64,000 nt of DNA, from contig OY969556.1 in assembly GCA_963701015.1 (NCBI GenBank), forward strand, positions 682,001 to 746,000, given 5' to 3'. The DNA is from MFD09286-c1 sp963701015 (GTDB lineage Bacteria > Bacteroidota > Bacteroidia > Bacteroidales > DTGW01). The position numbers and the translations under genes are program-made. Each line of letters opens with the position of its first letter. The stretch's first letter is position 1. The notes under the pieces are model-generated. The model was not told the DNA's origin. It searched no databases and was given only the letters and a program-made list of their open reading frames with translations. Below are positions 18,156-27,623 of this stretch, piece after piece.

Positions 18156-18530
18156 TTATATGCCAATAGTTTGTTTAAGCCGCGAAATTTGTGATTCCCA
18201 AAGTTCAGATGATTCTTCAATTTCATCACTTTCGGCAAAATCTGTAACAATTAAAGCTAATTCTCCGGTGAGTTCATCTGATTTTAAGCGAAATTCGAAA
18301 TACGTTTTTTCACTTTCATCAAGCCATTCATATTTTACTGCAACATTTTCTCTGAAATAGGTTTGTTCAGCCTTTTGTTCAACTCCATCCCAGGAAAAAG
18401 TATATATTTTACCTTTTATAGTTACATTGTCTGCAAACCATTCTGATAATCCACCAGGATTGCTTAATCTCGGGAAAATAACTTTTACCGAAGTACTTAC
18501 GGGGAATTCTAATTCAAACTTTTTCTTCAT
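18156..18530 (-). CDS. START-like domain protein (AHSA1-related)
   Basis: A 124-residue single-domain protein. The pattern KKFELEFPVSTSVKVIFPRL, LSEWFADNV, YTFSWDGVEQKA and the C-terminal amphipathic helix (SELWESQISRLKQTIG) fits the SRPBCC/START-like fold that is widespread as a small protein in Bacteroidota. Such proteins have a hydrophobic cavity; the ligand and role are unknown. It stands alone between two genes on a 70-bp and a 200-bp gap. Confidence 0.82.
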   Translation of the reverse strand: MKKKFELEFPVSTSVKVIFPRLSNPGGLSEWFADNVTIKGKIYTFSWDGVEQKAEQTYFRENVAVKYEWLDESEKTYFEFRLKSDELTGELALIVTDFAESDEIEESSELWESQISRLKQTIGI

Positions 18531-18731
18531 TTATTACGAATAATGTCATTTTTGACTTTTTGCAAGATAGTAAAATTTGATTTGTTATGACCAAGTTTTC
18601 AATATTAAGTTAAAAATTGGATAAATTAATTTTTCGATTGATATAAATAAATTAAGGTTAGAAAAATTGTAACATGAAATAATTACAAATAAAAAAAATC
18701 ATTTATGTTTGAAACAATTTAAATTGATAAA

Positions 18732-20075
18732 ATGAGCGAAATGATAAAACGTAATCCACCGTGGCTAATCAGATGGACTGTTCTTTTGGTTATTAGTGTA
18801 GCAATGATGGGCAATTACTACATTTACGATAGTATTAGCCCGGTTGCCGATTTATTAATTTCGCAATTAAATTTTTCGCAATCGCAAGTTGGGCTTTTAA
18901 ATGCTATTTATAGTCTGCCCAATATTTTTATGGTGTTTATAGGTGGAATAATTATTGATAAAATAGGCACCAAAAAATCGTCGTTACTTTTTACTTCTTT
19001 AATTGTATTAGGTGCATTTTTAACCTGTTTAACAGGAAGTTTTATTATGATGGCTGCAGGTCGCTTATTATTTGGTTTAGGCGCTGAATCAATGATTATT
19101 GCAGTTACAACAGTTGTAGCACGTTGGTTTAAAGGGAAACAACTTGCTTTTGCTTTTGGTTTAAATTTAACTATTGCACGCTTAGGTAGCTTTTTAGCAC
19201 AAAATTCCCCTAGCTGGGCGTTTAAATCGTATTTACAAGGTTGGCAGAAACCGCTTTATATTGCAGCTTTTGCTGGAGTTATAGCCCTTATTTGTGTGCT
19301 AATATTTTATTTGCTCGATCATATTTCAGAGAAAAAATATAATCTTGCTAAAGAAGGTAACCAGGATGAAATAGATATTAAGAATTTATTTAAATTCCCT
19401 AAATCAATCTGGTACATAAGTTTGCTTTGTTTTGTATTTTATTCAGCAATGTTTCCGTTTATATCAACCATAGCAAACGTGTTTTTTCAGCATGTACATC
19501 ATGTCAGCAGGAGCGATGCCGGTTTTCTGGTTAGTATTCCAGTTTTATCTGCAATGGTTTTTACCCCGCTGTTTGGATTATTATCGGATTATATTGGAAG
19601 ACGATCGAGGTTAATGTTAATTGGTTCTGCATTAATAATACCAATATATTTGCTATTAGCCTATAAATTTAATTTTGTTTCATATTTTGGTTTTCCGGGA
19701 CATATTCATATTCAATTCCCATTGCTTGATATTAATAGTTATATTTCATCTAACGAATTAATACCTATGTTTTTATTAGGCTTGTCTTTTTCATTGGTTC
19801 CGGCAATTATGTGGCCATCAGTTGCTTTAATGGTTGAACCAGGTCGATTAGGCACTGCTTATGGGTTAATGACAATGATACAAAATATTGGGCTTGCCGG
19901 ATTTAATCTTTTAATAGGTTTTACAAACGATACATTCCACGCGGGGGCTGTTAATCCTTCGGGCTATATACCCGGAATGTGGATATTTGCTTCTTGTGGA
20001 GTAATGGGAATAGTATTTTCAATATTATTAAAAAGAAGTGCTAAAACTTCAGATTTAGAAAAGCCAATGGGTTAA
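18732..20075 (+). CDS. Major facilitator superfamily transporter
   Basis: A 447-residue protein with about twelve predicted membrane helices in two halves. The MFS loop 2-3 motif appears as FIGGIIIDKIGTKKSS, and the matching one in the second half as LFGLLSDYIGRRSR. It begins like other Bacteroidota sugar-phosphate/nitrate-type MFS proteins, but the substrate cannot be assigned. A possible -7 box TATGTTTG is at 18704-18711. The next gene is convergent with 4 bp between the stops. Confidence 0.9.
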   Translation: MSEMIKRNPPWLIRWTVLLVISVAMMGNYYIYDSISPVADLLISQLNFSQSQVGLLNAIYSLPNIFMVFIGGIIIDKIGTKKSSLLFTSLIVLGAFLTCLTGSFIMMAAGRLLFGLGAESMIIAVTTVVARWFKGKQLAFAFGLNLTIARLGSFLAQNSPSWAFKSYLQGWQKPLYIAAFAGVIALICVLIFYLLDHISEKKYNLAKEGNQDEIDIKNLFKFPKSIWYISLLCFVFYSAMFPFISTIANVFFQHVHHVSRSDAGFLVSIPVLSAMVFTPLFGLLSDYIGRRSRLMLIGSALIIPIYLLLAYKFNFVSYFGFPGHIHIQFPLLDINSYISSNELIPMFLLGLSFSLVPAIMWPSVALMVEPGRLGTAYGLMTMIQNIGLAGFNLLIGFTNDTFHAGAVNPSGYIPGMWIFASCGVMGIVFSILLKRSAKTSDLEKPMG

Positions 20076-20079
20076 GTTT

Positions 20080-21135
20080 TTATTTAATCAATAGTTCTTC
20101 CCCAATTTTTAGAAATTTTAATTGGGCTGAAATTTTACCTGCATCATTAAGTGAATCAAGCACTCGGACTGGTTCTCCAATTGGTTCGTCTGATAAATCA
20201 TAGGTTCCATAATGCATTGGCACAAAAACTTTAGCTTTTAAAATTTTAATAACGTCAACCGCTTCCCATGGAGAAATGTGTGCTTTTTCCATTATAAATT
20301 TTGGCTTATAAGCTCCAACCGGTATTAGGGCATAATCAATTTTTGGAAATAGTTTTGCAATTTCCTCAAAATGGGTATCAAACTTTGTATCTCCTGCAAA
20401 ATATATTGTAGTGCTATCTGTTTGGATTATAAAACTTCCCCAAAGTGCTTTGTTATGGTCAAAAAGTCCACGACGGCACCAATGATGGGCAGGCATTAAA
20501 AATATTTTTATTTTATCGGAAGTTGTATATTGTTGGTACCAGCCTGCTTCTTCAATATTTTTTGTATAATGTTTTATTTGTTTATCCATTCTTAAAGGAA
20601 TTAAAGCTTTTGCATCGGGGTTTGCTTTAAAAATATCTTCAATAGAATGAATGTCCAAATGGTCGCGATGGTTGTGGGATACTAATACATAATTAACTCC
20701 TTTAATTTGAGTAGGATTGCAAGGCATCGATGCCAGTCTTTTTACAAAAGGAATATTATAGTAAGCAGGATCAGTTAAAATAACAATTCCATTAATTCGA
20801 ATAAAGAAACTCGAATGACCGAACCAAACAATCATGTCTTTTTTTGAATTTACAAAATCAGTAGTTTTTATAGTTTCAATTCGAAAAGTATCTTTCTTTT
20901 TTTCTGCTTTTTGCGGGTTTTTTCCCAATTTCCATTTTAAAATTGTGTAAAACGAATAATTTTCTTCAGTACCATTGTTGGAGAACCTGTTTCCAAGTAA
21001 TATATTTCCTTTCCAGTCAGACCTGATGTTGTGTAACGAAGGATTAGAAATATACGTGATTTTATTATCTGTGTTGCAAGAAGCCAAGAGTAAAAGAATT
21101 AAAAATTTAAATTGATATGATTTGAAATATTCCAT
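20080..21135 (-). CDS. MBL-fold metallo-hydrolase lipoprotein (NAPE-PLD-like)
   Basis: A 351-residue protein with a lipoprotein signal peptide: the lipobox LLASC puts the lipidated cysteine near residue 20. The metallo-beta-lactamase fold is clear: VWFGHSSFFIRINGIVILTD, then the HxHxDH-type metal site SHNHRDHLD, MPAHHWCRR, YFAGDTKFD and PMHYGTYDL. This architecture matches the Lactamase_B_2 / N-acyl-phosphatidylethanolamine phospholipase D-like group. It probably acts on a lipid or similar substrate at the cell envelope; the reaction is not proven by sequence. Confidence 0.88.
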   Translation of the reverse strand: MEYFKSYQFKFLILLLLASCNTDNKITYISNPSLHNIRSDWKGNILLGNRFSNNGTEENYSFYTILKWKLGKNPQKAEKKKDTFRIETIKTTDFVNSKKDMIVWFGHSSFFIRINGIVILTDPAYYNIPFVKRLASMPCNPTQIKGVNYVLVSHNHRDHLDIHSIEDIFKANPDAKALIPLRMDKQIKHYTKNIEEAGWYQQYTTSDKIKIFLMPAHHWCRRGLFDHNKALWGSFIIQTDSTTIYFAGDTKFDTHFEEIAKLFPKIDYALIPVGAYKPKFIMEKAHISPWEAVDVIKILKAKVFVPMHYGTYDLSDEPIGEPVRVLDSLNDAGKISAQLKFLKIGEELLIK

Positions 21136-21184
21136 TTTTTTGAGGAATAAAGATAGCAGAATTATTATATTTCAAAAGTTAAAA

Positions 21185-21207
21185 AAGGCCGGAAATAATC
21201 CGACCTT
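21185..21207 (-). terminator. Terminator after the caspase-like gene
   Basis: A 9-bp stem (21185-21193 with 21199-21207, one G-U pair on the minus strand) with a 5-nt loop. It is followed on the minus strand by TTTTTTAACTTTT. It lies 50 bp downstream of the caspase-like gene's stop, as a normal intrinsic terminator. Confidence 0.75.
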
Positions 21208-21256
21208 CTTATTTTTATGGGGTTGTATATGTGGAAATTATTTAATTATTATTCTA

Positions 21257-22318
21257 TTAATCTTTCGTAAACGACCAATTTTCCCATGTATTGCTGATAT
21301 TTGAACTTATATTTGTTTGTGGGTTTTGTTCTTTATTATTTATTCTAATCGAATTTAGCCCAACCTGTTCGGTAAGGTAATCGGATAATTCCTTATAGTT
21401 GAGATTACCTTTTGATTCCTGCAATTTTTTTAACAGAAAATAAGTAAACATACCGTGTTTCTTGTCATTATATGATAATGAAGATTGATCGCCGCTACTT
21501 GCAGAAAAAACAATTATATTTCCTTTTAAAAGTTCCGATTTCGGTTTTACTTTTACCCCTCTTGCTGCTAAAAGGCCTTGATTCCTTGCACCTCCGCTAA
21601 AACAAGCATCTATAAAAAAGGTTGCTTTTTTTATAGGATGTTCAGTAATTGAATTATATAAATCATTAAGTTTTACAGCAAATTCCAAATCGGCACCACT
21701 TACATCAACTGGTATTAAATATGGCTCTTTAGTAATTTCATCAGGATATCCATGACCGGCATAATAAACAAATATTTCAGCTTTACCAAAGGTGTTTTTC
21801 GCATATAAGTTAATTTTTTTAATTGCTCTGTTCATTTCAATTGCCTTTGCATTTTCAAGATAAATAATATTTTCTTCAGGGATTCCGAGAGTTTTATTAG
21901 CATATAATTTAAATATTTTAGCGTCATTCGTGGCAAATGGTACATTTGACTCACTGTTAAGTCCGTTCTGAAATGAACTATAATCTTCATTACCAATTAT
22001 AAGTGCAAATCGAAATTCAAATTTATTTTTACTTTCAGGGATATTTTTATCAACATCGTTAATATTTGATTTACCAGGCAAAGTCAATAAATTTGAGCTC
22101 TTTTCTGAATTATTAGGTTGCTGATTTTTTTCAGCTTTGTTTACAGGAATTTGAGGATGAAGGTTCAAACTATTTGATATATTTGATTTTGATTGATTGT
22201 TTGAGTTATTATCAGTATTTTGTTCCTTAACAGTTGAAGGTATTGAAATAGAATTACTGACCTTCGATTGCCCATTTAACATCGAAGGGAATAATAATAA
22301 AATTATCAGATTTTTCAT
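21257..22318 (-). CDS. Secreted caspase-family (C14) peptidase
   Basis: A 353-residue protein with a signal peptide (residues 1-16, cleavage after LNG) and an Asn/Ser-rich linker (about 17-100). A complete caspase-like p20 domain follows (about 101-300): RFALIIGNEDYSSF, the catalytic His189 in YYAGHG and Cys239 in DACFSGG. Both catalytic residues are kept, so it should be active; bacterial members usually cut after basic residues. Export to the periplasm or surface is predicted. A beta-barrel gene ends 78 bp upstream in the same direction and may be co-transcribed. Target unknown. Confidence 0.9.
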   Translation of the reverse strand: MKNLIILLLFPSMLNGQSKVSNSISIPSTVKEQNTDNNSNNQSKSNISNSLNLHPQIPVNKAEKNQQPNNSEKSSNLLTLPGKSNINDVDKNIPESKNKFEFRFALIIGNEDYSSFQNGLNSESNVPFATNDAKIFKLYANKTLGIPEENIIYLENAKAIEMNRAIKKINLYAKNTFGKAEIFVYYAGHGYPDEITKEPYLIPVDVSGADLEFAVKLNDLYNSITEHPIKKATFFIDACFSGGARNQGLLAARGVKVKPKSELLKGNIIVFSASSGDQSSLSYNDKKHGMFTYFLLKKLQESKGNLNYKELSDYLTEQVGLNSIRINNKEQNPQTNISSNISNTWENWSFTKD

Positions 22319-22396
22319 GATGTATGAGTATTAATTAAAATTTATAAATAATCACATACCAAGTCGAAAAATATGCAAATTAATTGTTTACCATTT

Positions 22397-23296
22397 TTAT
22401 TTTAATCTATAAGCAATACCTGCTGTTATTCCCAAAGTATTAATTTGTTGATATGAATCAATTGTAGCAAATTTTGGTTTAGAACTCATATAATCAATAT
22501 TTGCTATCAATGCCCATCTTTTGGCAAAGTTGAACCTAGCTGTTGCCCCTAAATCAAGATTAAATGCTGTTGCATTATCTGATTCTACATAAATTATTCC
22601 ATTAGCTGAAAATTCCGGAGTAACTACATATATAAAACCAATTGTGGGCCGAATATCAAATTCAAATACATTTGCTGAAAACGAAATTAACGGACCAACA
22701 GATAATCCTCCAATACTCCATGTAGCATTATCTAGTACTCCACTTGTTGATATATCATATGCTGAACCAAACCAATTTGCAGTGATGCCAAAGTTTTTTG
22801 TAAATAAATAGCCAAAATTAATTACGGATATTTGTAAACCTGTTAATGCTCCGAAACCTGCAAATGTTCCTCCGTCTTTAAAATCACCCATTGGGAATGA
22901 TGGTCCCAAAGAAATACCTATATAACCTTTACTTTCAAATTCCTGATTAAGGTTATTTGAATTATTATTATTCATGCTTACTTGTTGGCTAACAGCATCA
23001 ATTTTGAAGTTAAGGTTTTGTGTATTTTTAAGATTTTCTTTGTTATATTCCCAAATAATTTTCTTCGAATTTCCTACACTAATATTATTTCCAACATCGC
23101 CAGTAACAAATGTTAATGGAACTTTATAATTATCAGATGATGAATATACCTTAACATTATATAAGGCATCGTTTCCAAAAAGGTCATAACTAATAACAAC
23201 ATTAGTTCCCGATAGCTCAGCTTTAACATTCTCAACTCTTTGTGCATACGATTGCAAGCCAATAATTATAAATAGTCCCAAAATAATATTTTTCAT
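22397..23296 (-). CDS. Outer-membrane beta-barrel protein with N-terminal beta-sandwich-like domain
   Basis: A 299-residue secreted protein. The signal peptide ends at residue 18 (LQSYAQ). Residues about 20-100 look like a small beta-sandwich (VENVKAELSGTNVVISYDL, then VGNSKKIIWEYNKE). From about 120, alternating strands read as an eight-stranded-type barrel (GYIGISLGPSFPMGDF, NFGYLFTKNFGITANWFGSA) ending in YRLK. This combination occurs in Bacteroidota surface proteins of unknown function. It probably shares a transcript with the caspase-like protease gene 78 bp downstream. Confidence 0.8.
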   Translation of the reverse strand: MKNIILGLFIIIGLQSYAQRVENVKAELSGTNVVISYDLFGNDALYNVKVYSSSDNYKVPLTFVTGDVGNNISVGNSKKIIWEYNKENLKNTQNLNFKIDAVSQQVSMNNNNSNNLNQEFESKGYIGISLGPSFPMGDFKDGGTFAGFGALTGLQISVINFGYLFTKNFGITANWFGSAYDISTSGVLDNATWSIGGLSVGPLISFSANVFEFDIRPTIGFIYVVTPEFSANGIIYVESDNATAFNLDLGATARFNFAKRWALIANIDYMSSKPKFATIDSYQQINTLGITAGIAYRLK

Positions 23297-23382
23297 AATA
23301 ATGAAATTAGTTTAAATAAACTTTCATTTATTACTTAAAAATTCAAAAAAATAACCCAAACAAAAATTACTATATAAAATAT

Positions 23383-24126
23383 TTACTTGCAATATAGATC
23401 TATAGCATTTTTATCAGTTTTTACATAAGGCTTAATATCATTAGCTTTTATTAAGGAACCAATAGTAAATTTATTTTCGATATCATTTTCTTTTGTTTGA
23501 TCAAAAGCGCTCTTTTTATTATAATTTACAATAGAAACATATTGGTTTTCTGTCCATGGAAATGTAAAATTTGAGCCTTGATCGCTATATATATAATAAG
23601 CAGGACTACTTGCCATATAAACCCTAATTTCAGTATTGGTAAATGCTTTGTAATATCCTGTTCTATATTTTGTACCATCATTTGGAAGTTCAATATTATC
23701 AACTGTTTGCTCTGTAGTTCCATAATTTACATATAATGGTGTTAAATTATCACTGCCTTCATTTGTATAATATAGAAAGAAATAATCACTGGAAATATTT
23801 AAATTATATGAAGCGGTACCTCCGGACAATTTCAAAACTTCATTCCAAGTTAATTTTATGCCAACTTGTGATCCCGAGCTAGTTGTGCCGGAAGTGTATG
23901 CTGAATATGATGCTGAAGTTCCAGTGACCTGATAAAATGTAACACTTTCACCTGGCGAAATAATTTGAGTGTTTGCTCCAATAGTAATATAAACATTTTT
24001 GTAACCAGGATTATAAAATGTCACGTCTGTTTTTACTGTTTCCTTTTGGCAAGCTAGTAAGGCAAATAAAATTAAAATACCTTGAAGAGAAAATCTTAAA
24101 TGTTTAAATAAGTTAGTAGTTTTCAT
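23383..24126 (-). CDS. Lipoprotein of unknown function
   Basis: A 247-residue protein with a lipoprotein signal peptide. The lipobox FALLACQ puts the lipidated cysteine at about residue 26. The rest is rich in Tyr, Ser, Thr and Gly with short beta-strand-like stretches and has no motif I recognise. It lies upstream of the beta-barrel and caspase-like genes in the same direction, separated by about 86 bp. A role in the same envelope process is possible but not shown. Confidence 0.7.
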   Translation of the reverse strand: MKTTNLFKHLRFSLQGILILFALLACQKETVKTDVTFYNPGYKNVYITIGANTQIISPGESVTFYQVTGTSASYSAYTSGTTSSGSQVGIKLTWNEVLKLSGGTASYNLNISSDYFFLYYTNEGSDNLTPLYVNYGTTEQTVDNIELPNDGTKYRTGYYKAFTNTEIRVYMASSPAYYIYSDQGSNFTFPWTENQYVSIVNYNKKSAFDQTKENDIENKFTIGSLIKANDIKPYVKTDKNAIDLYCK

Positions 24127-24483
24127 GGTTTGTAGTTTAAATTATTAATAGTTAAAATTTATATATGGGCAATTAAAAATTTGTGGGAAAAAGTAATTAT
24201 TTGTAATAATGAAAAATTAGTTATACCAAGTGGGAACAGAAAATATGTAAACAACACAATGTATTGTGTTAATTTTTCGGGGTTCATTTGTTTGGTTTTT
24301 GTTAACCAAAAATACAAAAAATGTTAATTAATGTCAATATTGTTAAATAAAATTTGTAAAAAAAAATTAAATATTTGAACAAAATTTACAAATGAATAAT
24401 CATAATTAATTAATTATCCCTGTTGAAATTAATGATAATTTAAATTTTAATATATAATATTGATTGTTTTGGTTCAGAATTAA
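24127..24483. other. Intergenic region with a near-palindrome
   Basis: A 357-bp A/T-rich gap without a supportable gene. It should carry the promoter of the leftward lipoprotein gene. An 18-bp near-palindrome AACACAATGTATTGTGTT (24253-24270, one mismatched pair) could be an operator; the protein that would bind is unknown. Confidence 0.45.
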
Positions 24484-25836
24484 TTATTCAGGAATTATTC
24501 CAACATAATTTTGAGGGGTTATGCTTTTTAATTCTTTTTTGATATTTTCTGGAACTTCAAGATTTTCTATAAAAGTTTGAATAGATTCTTTATCTATTGG
24601 TTTACCAGTTCTGGTTAATGTTTTTAGAGCTTCATAGGGATTAGGAAACCCTTCTCTACGTAAAATAGTTTGAATAGCTTCAGCAACAACGGCCCAGTTT
24701 TTTTCTAAATCATTATAAATTGTTTCACTGTTGATGATAACTTTACTTAAACCTTTATTTAGCGATTTGAATGCAATAAGTGAATGAGCAAATGGAACGC
24801 CAATATTTCTTAACACCGTGGAATCGGTCAAGTCGCGCTGCAATCTCGAAATTGGTAGCTTTGCCGATAAGTGTTCAAAAATGGCATTTGCAAATCCAAA
24901 ATTTCCTTCGGCATTCTCAAAATCAATAGGATTAACTTTATGAGGCATGGCGGAGGAGCCAATTTCATCTTTTTTAATTTTCTGTTTAAAATAATCCAGT
25001 GAAATATATGTCCAAAAGTCCCTTGATAAATCAATTAAAATTGTATTAATACGCTTCATAGCATCCATTAATGACGACAAGTTATCGTAATGCTCAATTT
25101 GTGTTGTTGTTTGCGAACGATTGAGTCCTAATTGGTTATTAATGAAGTTATTGGCAAATAATATCCAATTTATTTCAGGATATGCAACGAAATGAGCATT
25201 GAAATTACCTGTTGCACCACCAAACTTTGCTGAAAATGGAACTTTCAACAATTGATTTTTCTGCACTTTTATTCTTTCTGAAAAAACTTTAATTTCTTTG
25301 CCCAATCGGGTAGGAGAGGCAGGTTGTCCGTGAGTTCGTGCTAACATTGGAATGTTCATCCATTCATTGGAAAACGAATCGAGCAATTCAATTAGTTTAT
25401 TTAAATTAGGAATATATATCTGTTCTACGGCTTCTTTTATTGATTGCGGTATTGCTGTATTGTTAATATCCTGCGATGTTAATCCAAAATGAATAAATTC
25501 TTTGAAATCGGATAATTGTAAGGAATCGAATTTTTTCTTTACAAAATATTCAACTGCTTTAACGTCGTGATTTGTCGTCTTTTCAATTTCCTTAATTTGA
25601 GATGCATCGTTTAAAGAAAAATTCAGATATATTTCTCTCAATTTTTCAAAATTAATTTTATTGAATTTTTGCAATTGAGGAAGAGGTAATTCGCACAAAG
25701 CAATAAAATATTCTATTTCAATTCTTACTCTATATTTAATTAAGCCAAATTCTGAAAAAAAAGGTGAAAGCTCTTCGATTTTTTCCCTGTATCTGCCATC
25801 AACAGGTGAAACGGATGTTAATGAATTTAATTCCAT
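24484..25836 (-). CDS. purB: Adenylosuccinate lyase
   Basis: A 450-residue enzyme of the fumarase/aspartase superfamily. It removes fumarate from SAICAR and from adenylosuccinate in purine synthesis. It follows the E. coli-type PurB: LTSVSPVDGRYREKI at the start, the TTNHDVKAVEYF loop with the catalytic His, LTSQDINNTA, ARTHGQPASPTRLGKE and the signature GSSAMPHKVNPIDFENAEG. Length is normal. A possible -7 box TAACTTTG is on the minus strand at 25853-25860. Confidence 0.96.
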   Translation of the reverse strand: MELNSLTSVSPVDGRYREKIEELSPFFSEFGLIKYRVRIEIEYFIALCELPLPQLQKFNKINFEKLREIYLNFSLNDASQIKEIEKTTNHDVKAVEYFVKKKFDSLQLSDFKEFIHFGLTSQDINNTAIPQSIKEAVEQIYIPNLNKLIELLDSFSNEWMNIPMLARTHGQPASPTRLGKEIKVFSERIKVQKNQLLKVPFSAKFGGATGNFNAHFVAYPEINWILFANNFINNQLGLNRSQTTTQIEHYDNLSSLMDAMKRINTILIDLSRDFWTYISLDYFKQKIKKDEIGSSAMPHKVNPIDFENAEGNFGFANAIFEHLSAKLPISRLQRDLTDSTVLRNIGVPFAHSLIAFKSLNKGLSKVIINSETIYNDLEKNWAVVAEAIQTILRREGFPNPYEALKTLTRTGKPIDKESIQTFIENLEVPENIKKELKSITPQNYVGIIPE

Positions 25837-25890
25837 AGTATTTCTTAAAGTACAAAGTTAAAAATTTAAACGAAATAAAATGAAAAGTAA

Positions 25891-26736
25891 TTATTGATGA
25901 AAATCAACATTAGCTTGATATTCCCATTTATTTCCAATAAATTTTAAACCATCGAATGAAAAGTCGGGGCCATAAAATTTATAGTCGCCATTATATAAAG
26001 GTGAGGGTGGCGAAAGATGATCGAAAATAATCATCTTTAAACGATTGTCAAATCTTAAACTCATTGTTGCGTTAATGGAATATTCGAACAAAATTCGGTT
26101 TTGCAGACTATTGTTATAGACAAATATAGGAGAACCAAAAACTGGCTTATGTAAATCGTCAAAATACATCGATTCTATTATTTTTTTATTGGTGAATAAA
26201 CTGTTGAAGTGCATTCCTAATAAGGTATAATATATTTTCCCTGAAATTTTCTCGGGAATTATTTCGTAATATAAAGCACCAAACCAGTTTTTATCATCAA
26301 ACACTGCATTATTTATGTTACCTGTAAAATTTTGAGATTTATCATTTAGAAAAATTAGTTTACATATTGAATCTTTACGTGGATTCAATTGAAGAATTGC
26401 GTAAAATTTGTTGGAAGCATCTGCTAATTGAATATTCCATGTAAATAACCTGAATTTATTATCAGGAGAATACACTTTTCCAATTCGTTTCAAACTATCA
26501 AATGGATTTGAATAATTAATTGCTTGTGATAAAATTTTTTCCAAATCTTCACCAATCATTTTACCAATGTACAATCGATTACTGTCATTGTCAATATATT
26601 TTGTGCTATCAATTAAATGATTAATTTTTAAACATTTCTCATTTATTTCAAATAATCTTGTTTTTTCCTGCCCTGAAAGCATTAAATTGATTAAAAAAGC
26701 ACAAATGAAAAGAACTACAAAAACTCTTCTATTCAT
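25891..26736 (-). CDS. Secreted protein of unknown function
   Basis: A 281-residue protein with an N-terminal signal peptide (RRVFVVLFICAFLINLMLSGQ, cleavage near residue 22; written here as its first 21 residues minus Met and Asn is avoided beyond the core FVVLFICAFLINL). The mature part is rich in Lys, Asn and aromatic residues, with SPDNKFRLFTWNIQL and AILQLNPRKDSICKLIFLND. Similar conserved exported proteins occur in Bacteroidota, but I do not know a function. It stands 83 bp downstream of the LytTR regulator in the same direction and could be co-transcribed. Confidence 0.7.
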   Translation of the reverse strand: MNRRVFVVLFICAFLINLMLSGQEKTRLFEINEKCLKINHLIDSTKYIDNDSNRLYIGKMIGEDLEKILSQAINYSNPFDSLKRIGKVYSPDNKFRLFTWNIQLADASNKFYAILQLNPRKDSICKLIFLNDKSQNFTGNINNAVFDDKNWFGALYYEIIPEKISGKIYYTLLGMHFNSLFTNKKIIESMYFDDLHKPVFGSPIFVYNNSLQNRILFEYSINATMSLRFDNRLKMIIFDHLSPPSPLYNGDYKFYGPDFSFDGLKFIGNKWEYQANVDFHQ

Positions 26737-26819
26737 ATCTTAAAAATTAGGAAATTCAAAATTAAACTAAATCGAAAAGATTGATGTTAAATTGGAGGAT
26801 ATTGACTTTAGGAAAACAA

Positions 26820-27527
26820 TTATTTAATAATTAAATTCAAATCGTTCATTAGTTTTTCACGATATGATTTGCCAATTGGAACAGATTTGTCACCATCAAT
26901 AGTTTTAATTATTATAGCATTGTCGTCAATTATTTTAATGGAATTTGTATTGACTATATATGAGCGATGAACACGGGTAAACTTATTGGAAGGTAGTTTT
27001 TGTTCAGCCGCTTTCATTGTATAATGTATGGTGTATTTGTCATTATAAGTATTGAATATTACATAATTTTCCAATGCTTCTATCCATAGAATATCTTCGT
27101 ACTTCAACCTCACAAGCGATGAATTTTTTTTAATGAATATTTCATCTTTGCCAACCGAACCAATATTCCCATCGCGCTGATGGCGACTTAATGCTTTGTC
27201 AACTGCTTTGTAAAAACGGGCATATGCAACAGGCTTGAGTAAATAATCGGTAACATCATATTCAAAAGCATTAATTGCATATTTGCCTTTTGAAGAAATT
27301 ATAATGATTTGAGGTGCAATTTTTAAAGTATCAAGGAAATCAATTCCGGTCATTTCCGGCATTTCAATATCTAAAAATATTAAATCAACTTCATGTTGTT
27401 TCAAAAAATTAATTGCCTCTACAGCAGCTGAAAATGAACCTAAAAGCGATAGATTTTCGGTTTTATTTATAAATTCTTCTATTACCCTTCTAGATAATTT
27501 ATCGTCGTCTATAATTATACAATTCAT
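26820..27527 (-). CDS. LytTR-family response regulator (orphan)
   Basis: A 235-residue regulator. The receiver has the acidic residues IIIDDD and phosphoacceptor Asp53 in FLDIEMPEMTG. The C-terminal LytTR DNA-binding domain (about residues 135-235) shows IFIKKNSSLVRLKYEDILWIEA, read in two parts, and FTRVHRSYIVN. Regulators of this type in Bacteroidota normally pair with LytS-like His_kinase-domain membrane kinases, but no such kinase lies next to it. A possible -7 box TATCTTTG is on the minus strand at 27550-27557. Confidence 0.92.
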   Translation of the reverse strand: MNCIIIDDDKLSRRVIEEFINKTENLSLLGSFSAAVEAINFLKQHEVDLIFLDIEMPEMTGIDFLDTLKIAPQIIIISSKGKYAINAFEYDVTDYLLKPVAYARFYKAVDKALSRHQRDGNIGSVGKDEIFIKKNSSLVRLKYEDILWIEALENYVIFNTYNDKYTIHYTMKAAEQKLPSNKFTRVHRSYIVNTNSIKIIDDNAIIIKTIDGDKSVPIGKSYREKLMNDLNLIIK

Positions 27528-27623
27528 CTACAAAAAGATTGCTTTTATCCAAAGATAATAGTTTTTTGTCAAAACAGTTAAAATTTGTTGGATATAATTT
27601 TTGGAATTCCAAAGAACTCGGCT

